From Saccharomycopsis fibuligera x Saccharomycopsis cf. fibuligera (lineage: Eukaryota > Ascomycota > Saccharomycetes > Ascoideales > Saccharomycopsidaceae): DNA of 64,000 nt. The position numbers and the translations under genes are program-made. Shown here in pieces: positions 18,469 through 29,743 of the stretch (positions within the stretch are counted from its first letter, which is position 1; every line of letters begins with the position of its first letter). Location of the stretch: positions 744,001 through 808,000 of the forward strand of contig CP012810.1 of assembly GCA_001936135.1 (NCBI GenBank), given 5' to 3'. The notes below the pieces were generated by a model. It was not told where the DNA came from. It worked only from the letters and a program-made list of their open reading frames with translations, and did no database searches.

Positions 18469-20460
18469 ATGGCTCCGACATCTGTGAAGAGAGGCGTCAA
18501 GAGAAACAACGCTCAAGTTTCCAAAAATGATAAAAAGGTTTCGGCCAAGCTTCAAGAACAAGAAGAAGTTGATGAGGTCTCCAGCAGTGCTAGCGAAGAC
18601 GATGAGTTAGATGACAAAATTTCTGAAGATGAGTTAGACGAGCTCGACAGTGACGAAGAACTTTCAACTCAAGACGGCGCTGATACTGACAACGAAGACC
18701 AACAAGATGGCGATGAATCTGAAGAACCAGCTGATAAGAAACAGAAAGTCGAAGGCGGCAAGACCTCCAGAGAACAGCACGCCGAACAGAGAAAATTGCT
18801 CAAGGAAAGAAAGATGAAACGTAATGGTGGGGTGGAAATTCAAAGAATTAAGTCTTTGTGGGAGAAATTAAGAGTGAGAAACCCACCTATAGCAAAGCCT
18901 GTCAGAGACAAGTTATGTGATGAAATTTGGGAACTTTCAAAGGATTGTATCAAAGATCTTGTGTTGAAGCACGATGCTTCCAGAGTGGTGCAGACTTTGG
19001 TTAAATACTCCTCAAAAGACAGAAGATTAGCAATTGTTAAAGAGTTGAAAGATTATTACTTTGACTTGGCCAGATCTGCTTATGGTAAATACTTGCTCAT
19101 CAAATTACTTCATTATGGCACCAAAGAATCAAGAACGATTATTGTCGATGAGCTTCACGGCAAATTAAGAAAATTGCTTAGACATAGAGAAGGTGCTTAT
19201 GTTGCTGAAGATTTGTTTGTGCTTTATTCTAGCGCTCAACAAAAACAGCAGATGATCAGAGAATTTTGGGGAGCCAAATACGCTGTTTTCAAAGACGCTG
19301 TCAAGGAAGGAGAAACCATCAACGATGTTGTTTCTGGTAACGAAGATGCTAGAAACTTGATTGCCGGTAACTTGTATCAGACTATAACTGCAGCAGTGGA
19401 GAAAGGTTCTACTGGTTTCCAATTATTGCATGCAGTTATGAAAGAGTATGTTCAAGTCGCAAACGACAAGGAATTTGGTGATCTCATTGAATTATTACAA
19501 GATCAAGTCGCTGAACTTGTGCACACCCCAGATGGTTGTGAAGTGGCATGTACTCTTATTGCCAAAGCCAGTGCCAAACAAAGAAAAGTCATTATCAAGA
19601 ACTTGAAACCTCACGCTAAAGCTCTTGCTACCAACGAACATGGTAACTTGGTGTTGTTGACAATCTTCTTGACAGTGGACGATACAGTGTTGGTGCATAA
19701 ATCATTTGGGAGTGAGTATCCTGCCGAAGAAATGGCTGATTTGGTCAGCAGCAAATTCGGTAGAAGACCATTCTTGTACTTACTTTGTGGTCTTGACGGT
19801 AAGTATTTCAATCCGTTTATCATTAAAACATTAGACAGATTTGTTGAGCAAAGTAAGAACACTTCCAAGAAACCACAAGATACCAGAAGAGGTGAATTAT
19901 TGAACAAATTCACTCCAACCATTTACGACGCTATAATAAAATTCAATGGTAAGATTTTTGATGAAAACATTGGCTTACAGTTTGCCAACGAAGCTATGAT
20001 ACATGCTGCCAAGGATGAAAAATTGGAAGCTCAAAGAACCGAAGCCATAACTTCCATCATCAGCGCTTTGAAAGGTGACATTTCCAATGACTCTCATTTC
20101 ATTAATAAACAATTTGCTTCTAGATTTTTGAAGTCATTGATTCAAGGTGGTCAATGGAGCTTCAAAAACCAAGTTGTTGAAAAAGATAACGACAGCCAGC
20201 TTGGCAAACCTTTCGCTCACAGAGTGATTAATGAGGTGATCAATAATGAAGAAGCTGGTGAAAATGATTTGAGCAAATGGATTCACTCAAAGAATGCCTC
20301 ATTCATTATTGCTAGCTTGTACGAAAGCTTGAAGAATGAAGATGACAAAGAAAGCAAAAATTTTGTTAAAGCAGTTGGTAAATTTAAGAAAATTTTGAAA
20401 AATGCAGATGAAGCAAACAAGGGTGCTAAGTTTTTATTGAAGTTAGTTGAAGGTAAATAG
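18469..20460 (+). CDS. PUF6: Pumilio-like protein Puf6
   Basis: A 663-aa protein starting at the ATG at 18469. Residues 1-105 are highly acidic with basic patches. From ~115 (EIQRIKSLWEKLRVRNPP) onward it carries the PUF-A/PUM3-type repeat array, e.g. LVLKHDASRVVQTLVKY and SAYGKYLLIKLLHYG. In S. cerevisiae Puf6 acts in 60S subunit assembly and also represses ASH1 mRNA translation. Length agrees with the 656-aa yeast protein. The same-strand gene ADE13 follows after ~600 bases. Confidence 0.93.
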   Translation: MAPTSVKRGVKRNNAQVSKNDKKVSAKLQEQEEVDEVSSSASEDDELDDKISEDELDELDSDEELSTQDGADTDNEDQQDGDESEEPADKKQKVEGGKTSREQHAEQRKLLKERKMKRNGGVEIQRIKSLWEKLRVRNPPIAKPVRDKLCDEIWELSKDCIKDLVLKHDASRVVQTLVKYSSKDRRLAIVKELKDYYFDLARSAYGKYLLIKLLHYGTKESRTIIVDELHGKLRKLLRHREGAYVAEDLFVLYSSAQQKQQMIREFWGAKYAVFKDAVKEGETINDVVSGNEDARNLIAGNLYQTITAAVEKGSTGFQLLHAVMKEYVQVANDKEFGDLIELLQDQVAELVHTPDGCEVACTLIAKASAKQRKVIIKNLKPHAKALATNEHGNLVLLTIFLTVDDTVLVHKSFGSEYPAEEMADLVSSKFGRRPFLYLLCGLDGKYFNPFIIKTLDRFVEQSKNTSKKPQDTRRGELLNKFTPTIYDAIIKFNGKIFDENIGLQFANEAMIHAAKDEKLEAQRTEAITSIISALKGDISNDSHFINKQFASRFLKSLIQGGQWSFKNQVVEKDNDSQLGKPFAHRVINEVINNEEAGENDLSKWIHSKNASFIIASLYESLKNEDDKESKNFVKAVGKFKKILKNADEANKGAKFLLKLVEGK

Positions 20461-21055
20461 GTTTATTTTTGTTTGTGTATCATTTATTCATTCATTTATT
20501 CATTCGTTCATCATATCAAAAAAGAATTTTTCTATTATTCTTCATTTTTCATTTTTCATTTTCTCTCATGTTTAGTTGTGATTCCACTGTGTCATCTTTT
20601 CATTTAATCTAGTCGGTTTCTCTTTTATCGATGACTTTCAATTTCTTCGTTTCTTCCATTACATTGTTTGTTCAGTCATGTATTTTGTTTTTATAGTTTT
20701 GATTCATGGTTTTTATTCAGGCGGTGTATCTTGTAGTTTGATGCGTAGTCACTAGATTTAACGAGCTGGTTGATGTATATATGTATAATTAAGCAGCATC
20801 AGGCGCCAGAAGCTCCCATGATGCATAAATACGCATTCGTACATTTTAGTGCTGAAATTTTTTATTTTTTTTATTTTCGTCTCCGGGGCGGCTGAGGAAA
20901 ATGAGTAATTACTACAGGTGATATTCTGACCTGATCCTTTTAGCATTGAGACAGCTTTTATACTCCTCTTGCACTCCACTTTTGTCCCTAATCTTTTAGC
21001 AAAAAGGATCGTCAACCAAACACCAACCTTTGTCTTCAAATCAATAAGCCCAACA
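20461..21055. other. Intergenic region between PUF6 and ADE13
   Basis: Starts with pyrimidine-rich TTCATT/TTTTCA repeats (20480-20570), likely PUF6 3' UTR, and ends in the ADE13 promoter and 5' leader. The leader is open in the ADE13 frame for 29 codons but has no ATG. Confidence 0.6.
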
Positions 21056-22504
21056 ATGTCCGGCAACGACAGTTACGCTACCCCGTTATCTTCCAGATAT
21101 GCCTCTGTGGAAATGTCCCAGGTCTTCTCCTTGAGAAACAGATTCTCAACTTGGAGAAAATTATGGCTCACTTTGGCTAAGGCTGAAAAGGCCGTTGGAT
21201 TGGATCTCATTACCGATGAGGCCCTTGAGCAAATGGCTGAGCATTTGGAAATCACTGATGAAGAAATTGAGGCTGCTAAAAAGCAAGAAGCCATTGTTAG
21301 ACACGACGTGATGGCTCATGTCCATGTTTTTGGCCAAACTGCCCCAGCTGCTGCTGGTATTATTCATTTGGGAGCCACTTCATGTTACGTTACCGACAAC
21401 GCTGATTTGATCTTCCTTAGAGATGCCTTTGACATTATTATTCCAAAGTTGGTGAATGTCATTGACAGATTGTCCAAGTTTGCTATTGAGTACAAGTCAT
21501 TGCCAGTGTTGGGATGGACCCATTTCCAACCTGCCCAGTTGACCACTGTTGGTAAGAGAGCCACTTTATGGCTTCAAGAGCTTTTGTGGGATTTGCGTAA
21601 TATTACTAGAGCAAGAAACGATTTGGGTCTCAGAGGTGCTAAAGGGACCACTGGTACTCAAGGTTCCTTCTTGTCTTTGTTCCACGGTGATCATGATGCA
21701 GTCGAGAAGTTGGATGAGAAAATCGTTGAGTTGTTAGGTTTCGATTACGCTTACCCAGTCACTGGTCAAACTTATTCCAGAAAAATTGATATTGACGCTC
21801 TTGCTCCATTGGCTTCTTTGGGTGCCACCGCTCACAAGATAGCCACTGACATTAGATTGTTGGCTAACTTGAAAGAAGTGGAAGAACCATTTGAAAAATC
21901 CCAAATTGGTTCATCTGCCATGGCATATAAGAGAAACCCAATGAGATCGGAAAGAGTGTGCTCCTTGTCTCGTCATTTGGGCTCCTTGTTTACTGACGCA
22001 GTGCAGACTGCTTCTGTGCAATGGTTTGAAAGAACTTTGGATGACTCTGCAATCAGAAGAGTCACCTTGCCTTCAGCTTTCTTGACCGCTGATATTGTTC
22101 TCACTACATTGCTCAATATTACTTCTGGTCTCGTGGTGTATCCTAAGGTGATTGAAAGAAGAATCATGGCAGAATTACCATTCATGGCCACCGAAAACAT
22201 CATCATGGCTATGGTTGAAAAAGGTGCTTCCAGACAGGAATGTCACGAAGAAATCAGAGTATTGTCTCACGAAGCCAGTGCAGTGGTTAAGCAACAAGGT
22301 GGTGATAATGATTTGATTGAAAGAATCAGAAACACCGAATATTTCAAGCCAGTGTGGGATGACTTGGATAAACTTTTGGACCCAGCCACTTTTGTTGGTA
22401 GAGCTCCTCAACAAACTGAAAAGTTTGTGAAGAAAGACGTTGCTGAAGCTTTGAAACCATACGAGAAGTACATTACTGATGCTACTGTCAACTTGAATGT
22501 TTGA
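21056..22504 (+). CDS. ADE13: Adenylosuccinate lyase
   Basis: A 482-aa enzyme from the ATG at 21056. The chosen start gives [17 protein letters not shown], aligning with the conserved eukaryotic N-terminus; the longer open frame upstream begins only with TTG. It catalyses two fumarate-releasing steps of purine synthesis: SAICAR to AICAR and adenylosuccinate to AMP. The fumarate-lyase signature [14 protein letters not shown] is at ~286-299, the catalytic loop Ser included. The histidine-bearing motif GWTHFQPAQ is at ~152-160. It is a cytosolic homotetramer in known relatives. Codon use is strongly biased, as for a highly expressed gene. Confidence 0.97.
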   Translation: MSGNDSYATPLSSRYASVEMSQVFSLRNRFSTWRKLWLTLAKAEKAVGLDLITDEALEQMAEHLEITDEEIEAAKKQEAIVRHDVMAHVHVFGQTAPAAAGIIHLGATSCYVTDNADLIFLRDAFDIIIPKLVNVIDRLSKFAIEYKSLPVLGWTHFQPAQLTTVGKRATLWLQELLWDLRNITRARNDLGLRGAKGTTGTQGSFLSLFHGDHDAVEKLDEKIVELLGFDYAYPVTGQTYSRKIDIDALAPLASLGATAHKIATDIRLLANLKEVEEPFEKSQIGSSAMAYKRNPMRSERVCSLSRHLGSLFTDAVQTASVQWFERTLDDSAIRRVTLPSAFLTADIVLTTLLNITSGLVVYPKVIERRIMAELPFMATENIIMAMVEKGASRQECHEEIRVLSHEASAVVKQQGGDNDLIERIRNTEYFKPVWDDLDKLLDPATFVGRAPQQTEKFVKKDVAEALKPYEKYITDATVNLNV

Positions 22505-23325
22505 TTGACTTTTGGTGCACTTTGCGTGCTATGCAGCCATATCTTTTTTTTATTTTTTTTATTTTTTTTATTTTTTTTATTAATTGCTCGTTTTCTGTTG
22601 TTGTCGTCTACTTTCCGTTGCTATTGAACTCTAAGAAGCTGTTCATACAAAAAAAAGGGGGAGGAAAAAAAGAACAGTCTTACTTAAAAAGCCTTTTCAA
22701 TTACGCGTTATTATTGTTGTTTGTATTCTGTTTTAGTAAGTGTGTTGTAGAGAGGCAAAGAGCGTACTGGATTGGCATTTACTTTGAGCCACTTTCGTAT
22801 TTTACTGTAGCCGTTTGTTCAAAGAAGCTAATATAAAAATCTTATGAGGGCGGCTTAGTCACGATGAAAGGGGTAGTCAAAAAATGCGGTAAAAAACTGC
22901 TCCGGGCTTTATAAATTTTTGCTTTGTTGAACGTCGTTGGTGTTAACTCGGGCTACTTTCCTTTTACGAATGGACCAAGAGGTCTGGACCAAGAAAACTT
23001 AAGCATTGCAAGAGCTCCACTGTCTATAATCGTATTATATTAAATAAATGAGCAAGTAAACAACATAAATAGCTTAAACAAAAAACAGCAGTATAAACTA
23101 AAAAAAAAAAAAGAAAAAAAAAATAAATAAATAACATATAAAGGCATGTATAATATAGCATAACTGAACGATAAGACAAGGATCTAATGCAGCGTAGATG
23201 ATATATATATGTGTGTGTATGGATTATGAGTGCTTGTCCAATTTGAAGAAAAGTATTTTTGATGGTGATAATATTTAGACAGCAAGTAGATAATGCTTAG
23301 ATAGCAACCGACGCATTCAGCTATC
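22505..23325. other. 3' spacer between convergent ADE13 and PLB
   Basis: Contains a (TTTTTTTA)n tract at 22545-22580, T- and A-rich runs (23100-23130) and a (TA)/(TG) run near 23200-23217. No gene is supported. Confidence 0.6.
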
Positions 23326-25221
23326 TTAGAACATGGATGCGAAAGCCACGAACCCCAAGGCCCACATCAACAAAGTGCCGGTACTTTCGCTACTCAATCT
23401 GACTGCTGCACCAGTGGTGTTAGTGCTTTCTTCACCATCAGTAGTGCCAGTTTCAGTGAAATTCACCCCTGCTTCGTCTTCGTTGTAGGTGCCATCCCAG
23501 CAGTATTCCTCAAAACACTGTTTACATTGATCACTTTGGGTTTGGTTCAATCTTTCTTGGGAACGACGGATAATGGCACAGGCAACACAAACTTTCCAGT
23601 CGCTGTCCAAAGTAAGATTGTTACGAGATGCAACCTCGAATCCGTTTTGAATCATACCGCGTTTAGCTTCATCGTCGTAGGACATGGTAAAGGTGGTGGC
23701 GTTAGAATAATATGAGAACGGTCTGTTAGCAATATAAACAACCAATGGAGGGATAGCGCTTTCGTTACGGTTGCTTTGTTTGGCCAAAGTAGTCAAGTTG
23801 CTAGCGTCACAACCAAAGAAAGCTGGTCTAGAAGTCAAGTTGGCGCTTCTGAAAGTGTTTACATCAGGCACGTACGGGAAGCCGGAACCGTTGATGCTTT
23901 TAGCAAACTGTCTTTCATAAGTAGCGACCATAGAGGTACCGTTTGGCCAAGAGTAGTCGGTATCAGCACTGTTATCGAAAGCAAAGACCACATCAACGTT
24001 TCTCTTTGGCTGGATCACTGGCGATAATGGAACATTCTGAAGATCTTCACCGCCATCGACAAGGTATAAATGTTTACTGGAACTCAATGATTTAGAGGTA
24101 CCGTGGCTGACGCCGTAGAAGGGGTTTGGAGTATAATCAGCAATATCGTTTTCTTCATCATCGATCTTGGACAAAATGTTTTGAGCAACATTGTACAAAG
24201 TGCCGGAAATACCGGTGCTGTTCAATTGAAGCAAAAATTGGTTGAAAAGCGAAGACGAGGTACCCATCATGAAACTGGCATTGTCGAACCCAGCAATGCA
24301 GGTGCCATTGTTGGATTTACCGTTAGTGACATTAGATCCGAGATATTTGATATCAGTGAACGCATTCAATGTTGGGTCCCAAGAACCGAGCTCAAATGGG
24401 TTGATTTCGAAAACAGTAGAGTTGTCACTGATGATACGAGTGTGCGGATATCTACCATCGGCAATGGAAATTGGTAACGGCATTTCCCCATTCTTGAAGA
24501 CGTCGGCGTCTCTAAGAGTGGATACGGTTAACGCGGCACCGTAGTCTGAATTGCTAAAAAACTGTCTAGCCAAAGAACGGGCCCAGATATCGGTAATAGA
24601 AGCGTTGAAGCCGGCTTTTTGCTTATCCTCGATTTCGTGGGCAATTTGGTTGAATGTGCTAACGGACTTGAAGATATTGATACCGCCTGGGTTGTAAATG
24701 GCTTTTTCCAAGTTCCAAAGCGACTGGTTCTGGTTATCCAAGATGTCTTGCACCGAGGTGAAATTATTGTACGCAATGGTGCCGGTAAGCCAGTTACCAC
24801 CAGAAAGACCAGCCATATAGGTAGTGGCCTGAAGCAAACCACCAAGGCCATGAGTGAAACCACCAGTAGTTCTGTTGTCAAGGGCAGCCATTTGGCCGGC
24901 CCCGGCAAGCATGGCACGGTATCCACCACCACTGAAGGCTAAGCCGATATTGATGGAGCGGTCAAGATTGTTGAAGAAGTTGTCGACGTTAAAGTCGGAC
25001 AAGGAAATATTATAAGTGAGGAAATCCTTAAGAGCTTGGTCAGTGACCTTGTGTCTTTTGGTGAGCCATTCGCTCTCGTTCTCACTGAGCCCGTTGGCTT
25101 GTCTAACGAGGGAAGAGTTCCCGGAAGGGCAGTCAACTTCACCAGGAGCATAAGAGTCTGTGGGCGACCAAGCAGCGGTGAGCCACACAAGCAAAGAAAG
25201 AGTCAAAAGACGAAATAGCAT
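23326..25221 (-). CDS. PLB: GPI-anchored phospholipase B / lysophospholipase
   Basis: A 631-aa secreted enzyme from the ATG at 25221. Residues 1-17 are a signal peptide (LFRLLTLSLLVWLTAAW). The catalytic set is complete: SGGGYRAML with Arg102, GLSGGNW with nucleophile Ser140, and DGGEDLQNVPL with Asp389. About 20 N-glycosylation sequons are visible. The tail (Ser/Thr-rich, then LLMWALGFVAFASMF) is a GPI-anchor signal. It hydrolyses both acyl chains of phospholipids at the cell surface and wall. Budding yeasts carry several paralogues, so I do not number it. The upstream region is unusually long (2.7 kb). Confidence 0.95.
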   Translation of the reverse strand: MLFRLLTLSLLVWLTAAWSPTDSYAPGEVDCPSGNSSLVRQANGLSENESEWLTKRHKVTDQALKDFLTYNISLSDFNVDNFFNNLDRSINIGLAFSGGGYRAMLAGAGQMAALDNRTTGGFTHGLGGLLQATTYMAGLSGGNWLTGTIAYNNFTSVQDILDNQNQSLWNLEKAIYNPGGINIFKSVSTFNQIAHEIEDKQKAGFNASITDIWARSLARQFFSNSDYGAALTVSTLRDADVFKNGEMPLPISIADGRYPHTRIISDNSTVFEINPFELGSWDPTLNAFTDIKYLGSNVTNGKSNNGTCIAGFDNASFMMGTSSSLFNQFLLQLNSTGISGTLYNVAQNILSKIDDEENDIADYTPNPFYGVSHGTSKSLSSSKHLYLVDGGEDLQNVPLSPVIQPKRNVDVVFAFDNSADTDYSWPNGTSMVATYERQFAKSINGSGFPYVPDVNTFRSANLTSRPAFFGCDASNLTTLAKQSNRNESAIPPLVVYIANRPFSYYSNATTFTMSYDDEAKRGMIQNGFEVASRNNLTLDSDWKVCVACAIIRRSQERLNQTQSDQCKQCFEEYCWDGTYNEDEAGVNFTETGTTDGEESTNTTGAAVRLSSESTGTLLMWALGFVAFASMF

Positions 25222-27981
25222 TGTGTGTGTGTGTGCGTGTGTGTTATACAGGTAGCTAATGTTGTGGATAAGTAATAGTTACACTAGCTAGCAGGACGTT
25301 TCGCGTTATATCCGACGGAAGGAAAAAAAAAAAGGAAAAAAAAAAAAAAAAATCAACTAGAAGTTTTATTGTTTGATTTTTGCAAACCTGTCGGAGGAAA
25401 TCGCGGTGGTTAAAAATAAATGAAAGTGGACAACGAGCAGGAGGAATGCAGAATAGCCGGCAATATCTATAATGATTCCGATTCCGTGAAGAGCCAGTAA
25501 ACAAAGTTGAGAGTTGACAAGTTGGTGTGTGTGCAAGCGCAAGTGCGGGTGTAAGAGTGTGCGTGTGTCTGTAATATGTAGTAGTATAATGTACAACCGG
25601 CTATGCTGCTTCTTTTTTTGAACAAAAGTCTTGAAACGGGGCGTTGTTTGGCTTATATATATATATATATACATATATATGCGTGTGGGTGTATCTCTAT
25701 TATATCCCCAAAAGCCTACTTACTCCAAGTACATCTATCATATATGGTGTAGAAAGCGTATGGAAAACTCTCAAACCACACACCCGTTTCACGAGTGCTG
25801 GGCAGGCTGTTCAAGTACGCAACAGCACCGCGGAACTGTTTGTTGTCAAATGATCAGCAATATTGATGTAAATGTTAGAGGTTGGGACTGGCAGCCTGTG
25901 TTTGGGATTAGCAGACGGATTCGAGAAGAATGTGCGATCTGAGAACTACTGATCTCAGTCAGCACTGGCTGGGTTTCAGCCAGAGACATGCGTAGCTACC
26001 ACTCTTCTGGCTAATTATTGATCATTACACTTTGTACTCAGAACATGCGCATACTCTGCGTTCTATTTACTCTGCTCATAACTTGTTCTAATAATTTCCA
26101 AAGAATGAGACACTTCCTAAGGAACGCAAATTCCATCTATCTATCTATCTATCTATCTATAGATATATGTAAATATTTGGACGAGTCTGCAGTAGATTTT
26201 TTTTTTTTTTTTCTCTTGGCGCAGATACAGTTTTGGTCATTTGAGCCAGTTGCCGAACGAAAAATTTTGCAGCAAAATTTTATTTATTCAGCATGCCGAA
26301 CAATCCAAACAACATCTGTAGACATGCCATCCCTGTAACTCGGCTAAAAGCGCAATCCCCACCGCCAACACTGATTACGCACTGCTAGTTGAAAACTTTT
26401 TCGCGTCAAACGGCTGAATAACGTTGTGTTACGTTGATATATGCTACAAGTTTGAAGTCGTTGAGGGAAACGAAACTGCCGTCGGAAGCTGTCCAGCCAA
26501 TGAATGTCCGCGGCAACAGCATGCCAATCTTACACAATCAAACCAATACAATATGTTTTGTAGACAGAATGGTTGGCTGCTCGAGCAACCAATAAATAGC
26601 TTGGCTTAGAACTTCTCCAACTGCCCAAGTCGCTGATTAACTTACGTCCGCCAGGCTTATTCGTGGCTTATTTTATTTTAACATGAGCGAAAATCAAAAC
26701 AAAAGCCAAGCCCAAGCCAGAAAGGTAAATAATGTCGTTTTTTTTTTTTTTTTTTTTTTTTTTTTGTTTTGCTGAGATCTGATATTTGGTTGCTAATATA
26801 TAACAAGCGAACAGAATCAAGATAAGACTGTTGGCTAACATGTCGCAAGGGAGTCTTCTCAAAAGCAGTCAAGCCAGCTGGATGTTGTCGAAAAATGGCT
26901 TTTTCAAGTCGAGTCGCTCGAGTCAATATACCAGCTTGGCATATGTGCTATTGCGGAACCCAAAGCATTTCTTCAATAAACATTTAAATGAGACGGAATT
27001 GACGACAAGGCCATTGCCTCCCAACCAGCTATCATAAACCATGCAAAACTGCGTGTAAGTTTATTGTAAATAATAATAATAATAATAATAACAACAACAA
27101 CGATAATGGTGCGACGTTGAGATCATCGCGCGACAAGCCAAGCCCGGAAATGGGTGGAGCCCGCCGAGCAGTTGTTCAGCTATTATTGCCATGCCAAAGT
27201 TAACACATAGAGAAGCTCATTGTTGTAAGGGTGTTGCAAATACACCATCAAGATGATCAAGGCGAATACGACGTTTTGCTCGCCCTTTCCGAGTCAATCC
27301 TACACAAACCTCTGTATTTTTTTACTTGAGCAGTTGGTTGTTTTTGTAAGAGGCACAGTCTAAGATATCTACCTCCTCTTGAAAATGACTGACTGACTGG
27401 CTGGCTGGCTGGCTGGCTTACCAGATCAACGACTACATGTGTCAAGCAGACTCGCATAACTGGCCCGGGTGTATATTACAAGTAAACAACACTGATGAAG
27501 GTTTCAGCAAATGGCTGCGGAAAGCGGAGATACATGCACAGAACTGGTTCAACATGAGAAGGCCAGGCGTCTTCGAGGCATCTAGCTGCACAGACGCAGT
27601 GGATTACCAAATGTTTTATCACTACGATATTGTAATGTAAGCAATTTGCTAGTGTATGTCCGATACCTGGCTACAGCCAACACGAAAAATCACCTCAAAA
27701 TATAACTCCTGCTTTATCCTGTAATCATCATCAAGGCAAACTTGTATTAATAGTGTATGGTAGCAACGTGTTCGAAATTGTTAAGAAAAGAACCTGAGAG
27801 AATAGAAACACTCGAGCAAAAAGAAAATAAAAAACACATAACAGTAAACAAAAAAAAAAAAAAAGAAAAGAACCGATAAATCAACTAAACGACTATCACA
27901 AACTTCAAATCAATTATCTAGCAATATTAATATCAACGTCAACATCAACTGCAACTGCAACCGCAACACGGTATACCCAAA
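25222..27981. other. 2.76-kb non-coding region upstream of PLB
   Basis: No convincing gene. Only frames of about 60-107 codons occur, none with a domain. It contains a (GT)n run next to the PLB ATG, an AT run (25654-25680), an (ATCT)n microsatellite (26135-26160), a T28 run (26738-26765), AAT/AAC repeats (27070-27101) and a (CTGG)n run (27390-27419). Its left part should include the PLB promoter, and its right end is the 3' region of the NSG gene. Confidence 0.55.
26135..26160. repeat. (ATCT)n microsatellite
   Basis: Six and a half uninterrupted tetranucleotide units in the PLB upstream region. Confidence 0.9.
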
Positions 27982-28905
27982 TCAGTCTTTGAAAAGGAAT
28001 CTTCCAAGATTACCATAGATAATTAAAGAGCAGAAAAAGAAACTGGAGGTAAACAAGCAAACTGCCAAATTGTCATAATTTTTGCCGCTAAAATCAAAAA
28101 AGTTATGCAAGTGATTGATATTGTTAGCTTCGTCGAATACAATCACCGAGGAGGTGGCCACTGCAGCAATGGCCCAGCCTCCAACAAGCCCAGAAATTGT
28201 ACTATCGAGCAATAGCCAAACACACGGGTTTAAAGCAGCAAGGGCAATAGAAGCCTGTAATGAGCTTTCCCAATCAACTTTTCTCAACCCAAAAGAGATC
28301 CCGAGCAACACAATTGTGGCTCTCACAATTGCGGAAAAATCAATACCAGAAGATCTAACGGTAGTAAATCTAAACAAACGCTGGTTATAAGCTGCTGGGA
28401 AAAGCAAATCTAGCACTGGCTGAGTAAGACCCAACACAATGCCCCACACGAAACCAATCAAGGAGCTATATTGGTCTAGTATGTCGATGCTGCTGCTGTT
28501 TTTGAAAAGCTGGCTCTTGAAAAAAACAGCACGGATAAGCTTTGCGCTAAGCTCAATTGGTCTATAAACCACTTTAGCTGTCAACTGAAGGTTATTGTCA
28601 TGGATCTGCTCACTAAGTTTGGCAAAAAGGATACCGGTGATACCCAAGATCGCAAGCTTGAAGATGGCCGGCACGGCTGCTGCTGGGGAGAATAAGCTAT
28701 ATCTGCTGTTATTTTCCTGCTTTTGCTGTTGGATAGCCCTTTCGGTATTGGAGGTCAGCTTGGCAATGCCTTCATTGAGATCATTATAGACATCGTTATT
28801 GGCATTGTTCTCGTCTAGGAGATCCTTGGAATCGTAGATGGAGTTCAAGGTTGGCTCAGTTAAACTGCGGTCAGAAGTGACACTTTCGACGTCGCTGTTT
28901 GACAT
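27982..28905 (-). CDS. NSG2: INSIG-domain ER membrane protein (NSG1/NSG2 homologue)
   Basis: A 307-aa protein starting at the ATG at 28905. Residues 1-70 are a polar cytosolic tail. About six membrane segments follow (near 76-97, 147-168, 190-206, 214-234, 238-257, 279-298). Motifs typical of the INSIG family are GFVWGIVLGLTQPVLDLL (~151-168) and LRKVDWESSLQASIALAALN (~207-226), equivalent to the animal INSIG segment. In S. cerevisiae Nsg1/Nsg2 bind HMG-CoA reductase and regulate its sterol-dependent degradation. I cannot decide which of the two paralogues it matches. Confidence 0.85.
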   Translation of the reverse strand: MSNSDVESVTSDRSLTEPTLNSIYDSKDLLDENNANNDVYNDLNEGIAKLTSNTERAIQQQKQENNSRYSLFSPAAAVPAIFKLAILGITGILFAKLSEQIHDNNLQLTAKVVYRPIELSAKLIRAVFFKSQLFKNSSSIDILDQYSSLIGFVWGIVLGLTQPVLDLLFPAAYNQRLFRFTTVRSSGIDFSAIVRATIVLLGISFGLRKVDWESSLQASIALAALNPCVWLLLDSTISGLVGGWAIAAVATSSVIVFDEANNINHLHNFFDFSGKNYDNLAVCLFTSSFFFCSLIIYGNLGRFLFKD

Positions 28906-29504
28906 TGTACTGGTATCGTTTGGAAATATACTGTAAACTTATTATATATTTGGTGATTCTTTAATCACAAGGCCCTCAACCAAAAAGAAAGGAAATGAAA
29001 AGTAATTGAGGTACACGTTTATGATGTGTGTGTGCAATCTAGAACGGCGTGGCAGCACCGGAAAACATTCTACATACAAAAGTCAAGCTTGTAAGAAAGC
29101 ACCCAGGCCCCCTCCAGCACAATTTTAACGAGCAGCAGGAGCAGAATACGATCGGGTTATGCCTGATCCAAGCATGTTTTTACGGCCTCGACTAGAAAAA
29201 CTAATTTTTTTTTGACAATTCAAGTTTCGACCTGTCAGTGTGGCTCCCATGTGACTCTTTGTTTACCTTTCCTGTCACGTTATCTGGACGCATGGAGGTT
29301 TCTTTGACTCTCCCAACATTGGACGTGGACGACTCCTTGGGCCCGTTTGGGCTTAATACTAGCAGGCCAGGAATCTTTGCACTTGCAGAGCTGGTTTAGA
29401 GACAGATTCAGAGTGCTTTAAGTGAATTGCTTTGGAACTTTGTTGTTTCAGTTCTTGCTTCTTCGTGCATGCTACTCATGTGTTGATCATAAGCTACGGT
29501 GTAG
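28906..29504. other. Intergenic region, NSG promoter side
   Basis: Probably the promoter of the NSG gene on its left. No open frame, RNA or repeat of note. Confidence 0.55.
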
Positions 29505-29743
29505 TTTTTTTTTGTTTTTTTTTTTTTTTTTTTAGGGTCATTGCTTTGTTGTCGACAGTTAAAAAGAGAAAGTGTCCCACTCCAATACCACCTTCCACTC
29601 ACTAAGATAACACTGATGTACTATCTAATTCATTACCGTGGTGATGTAGTAAATAAGACTAGAGGTTGGAATGGTTTTCCAATCAAAGTCCTTATCTTTC
29701 CGTAGGCGGGAGTATCTCTTTTGAAATATCAAGTAGTTGTCGA
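29505..29743 (-). mobile_element. LINE 3' fragment, copy B (5'-truncated)
   Basis: On the minus strand this is the last ~45 codons, stop and 3' UTR of the element described at 2954-3920, ending in an A-rich tail (T-rich run 29505-29533 on the plus strand). The match to copy A ends abruptly at 29743. Differences from copy A within the coding part are single substitutions that leave the frame open to the same stop codon. Short 5'-truncated copies with A tails are typical LINE insertions. No obvious target-site duplication was found. Confidence 0.75.

Noticed and set aside
20969-21055. 29-residue N-terminal extension of ADE13
   Set aside because: It would begin with TTG, and the family N-terminus aligns from the ATG at 21056.
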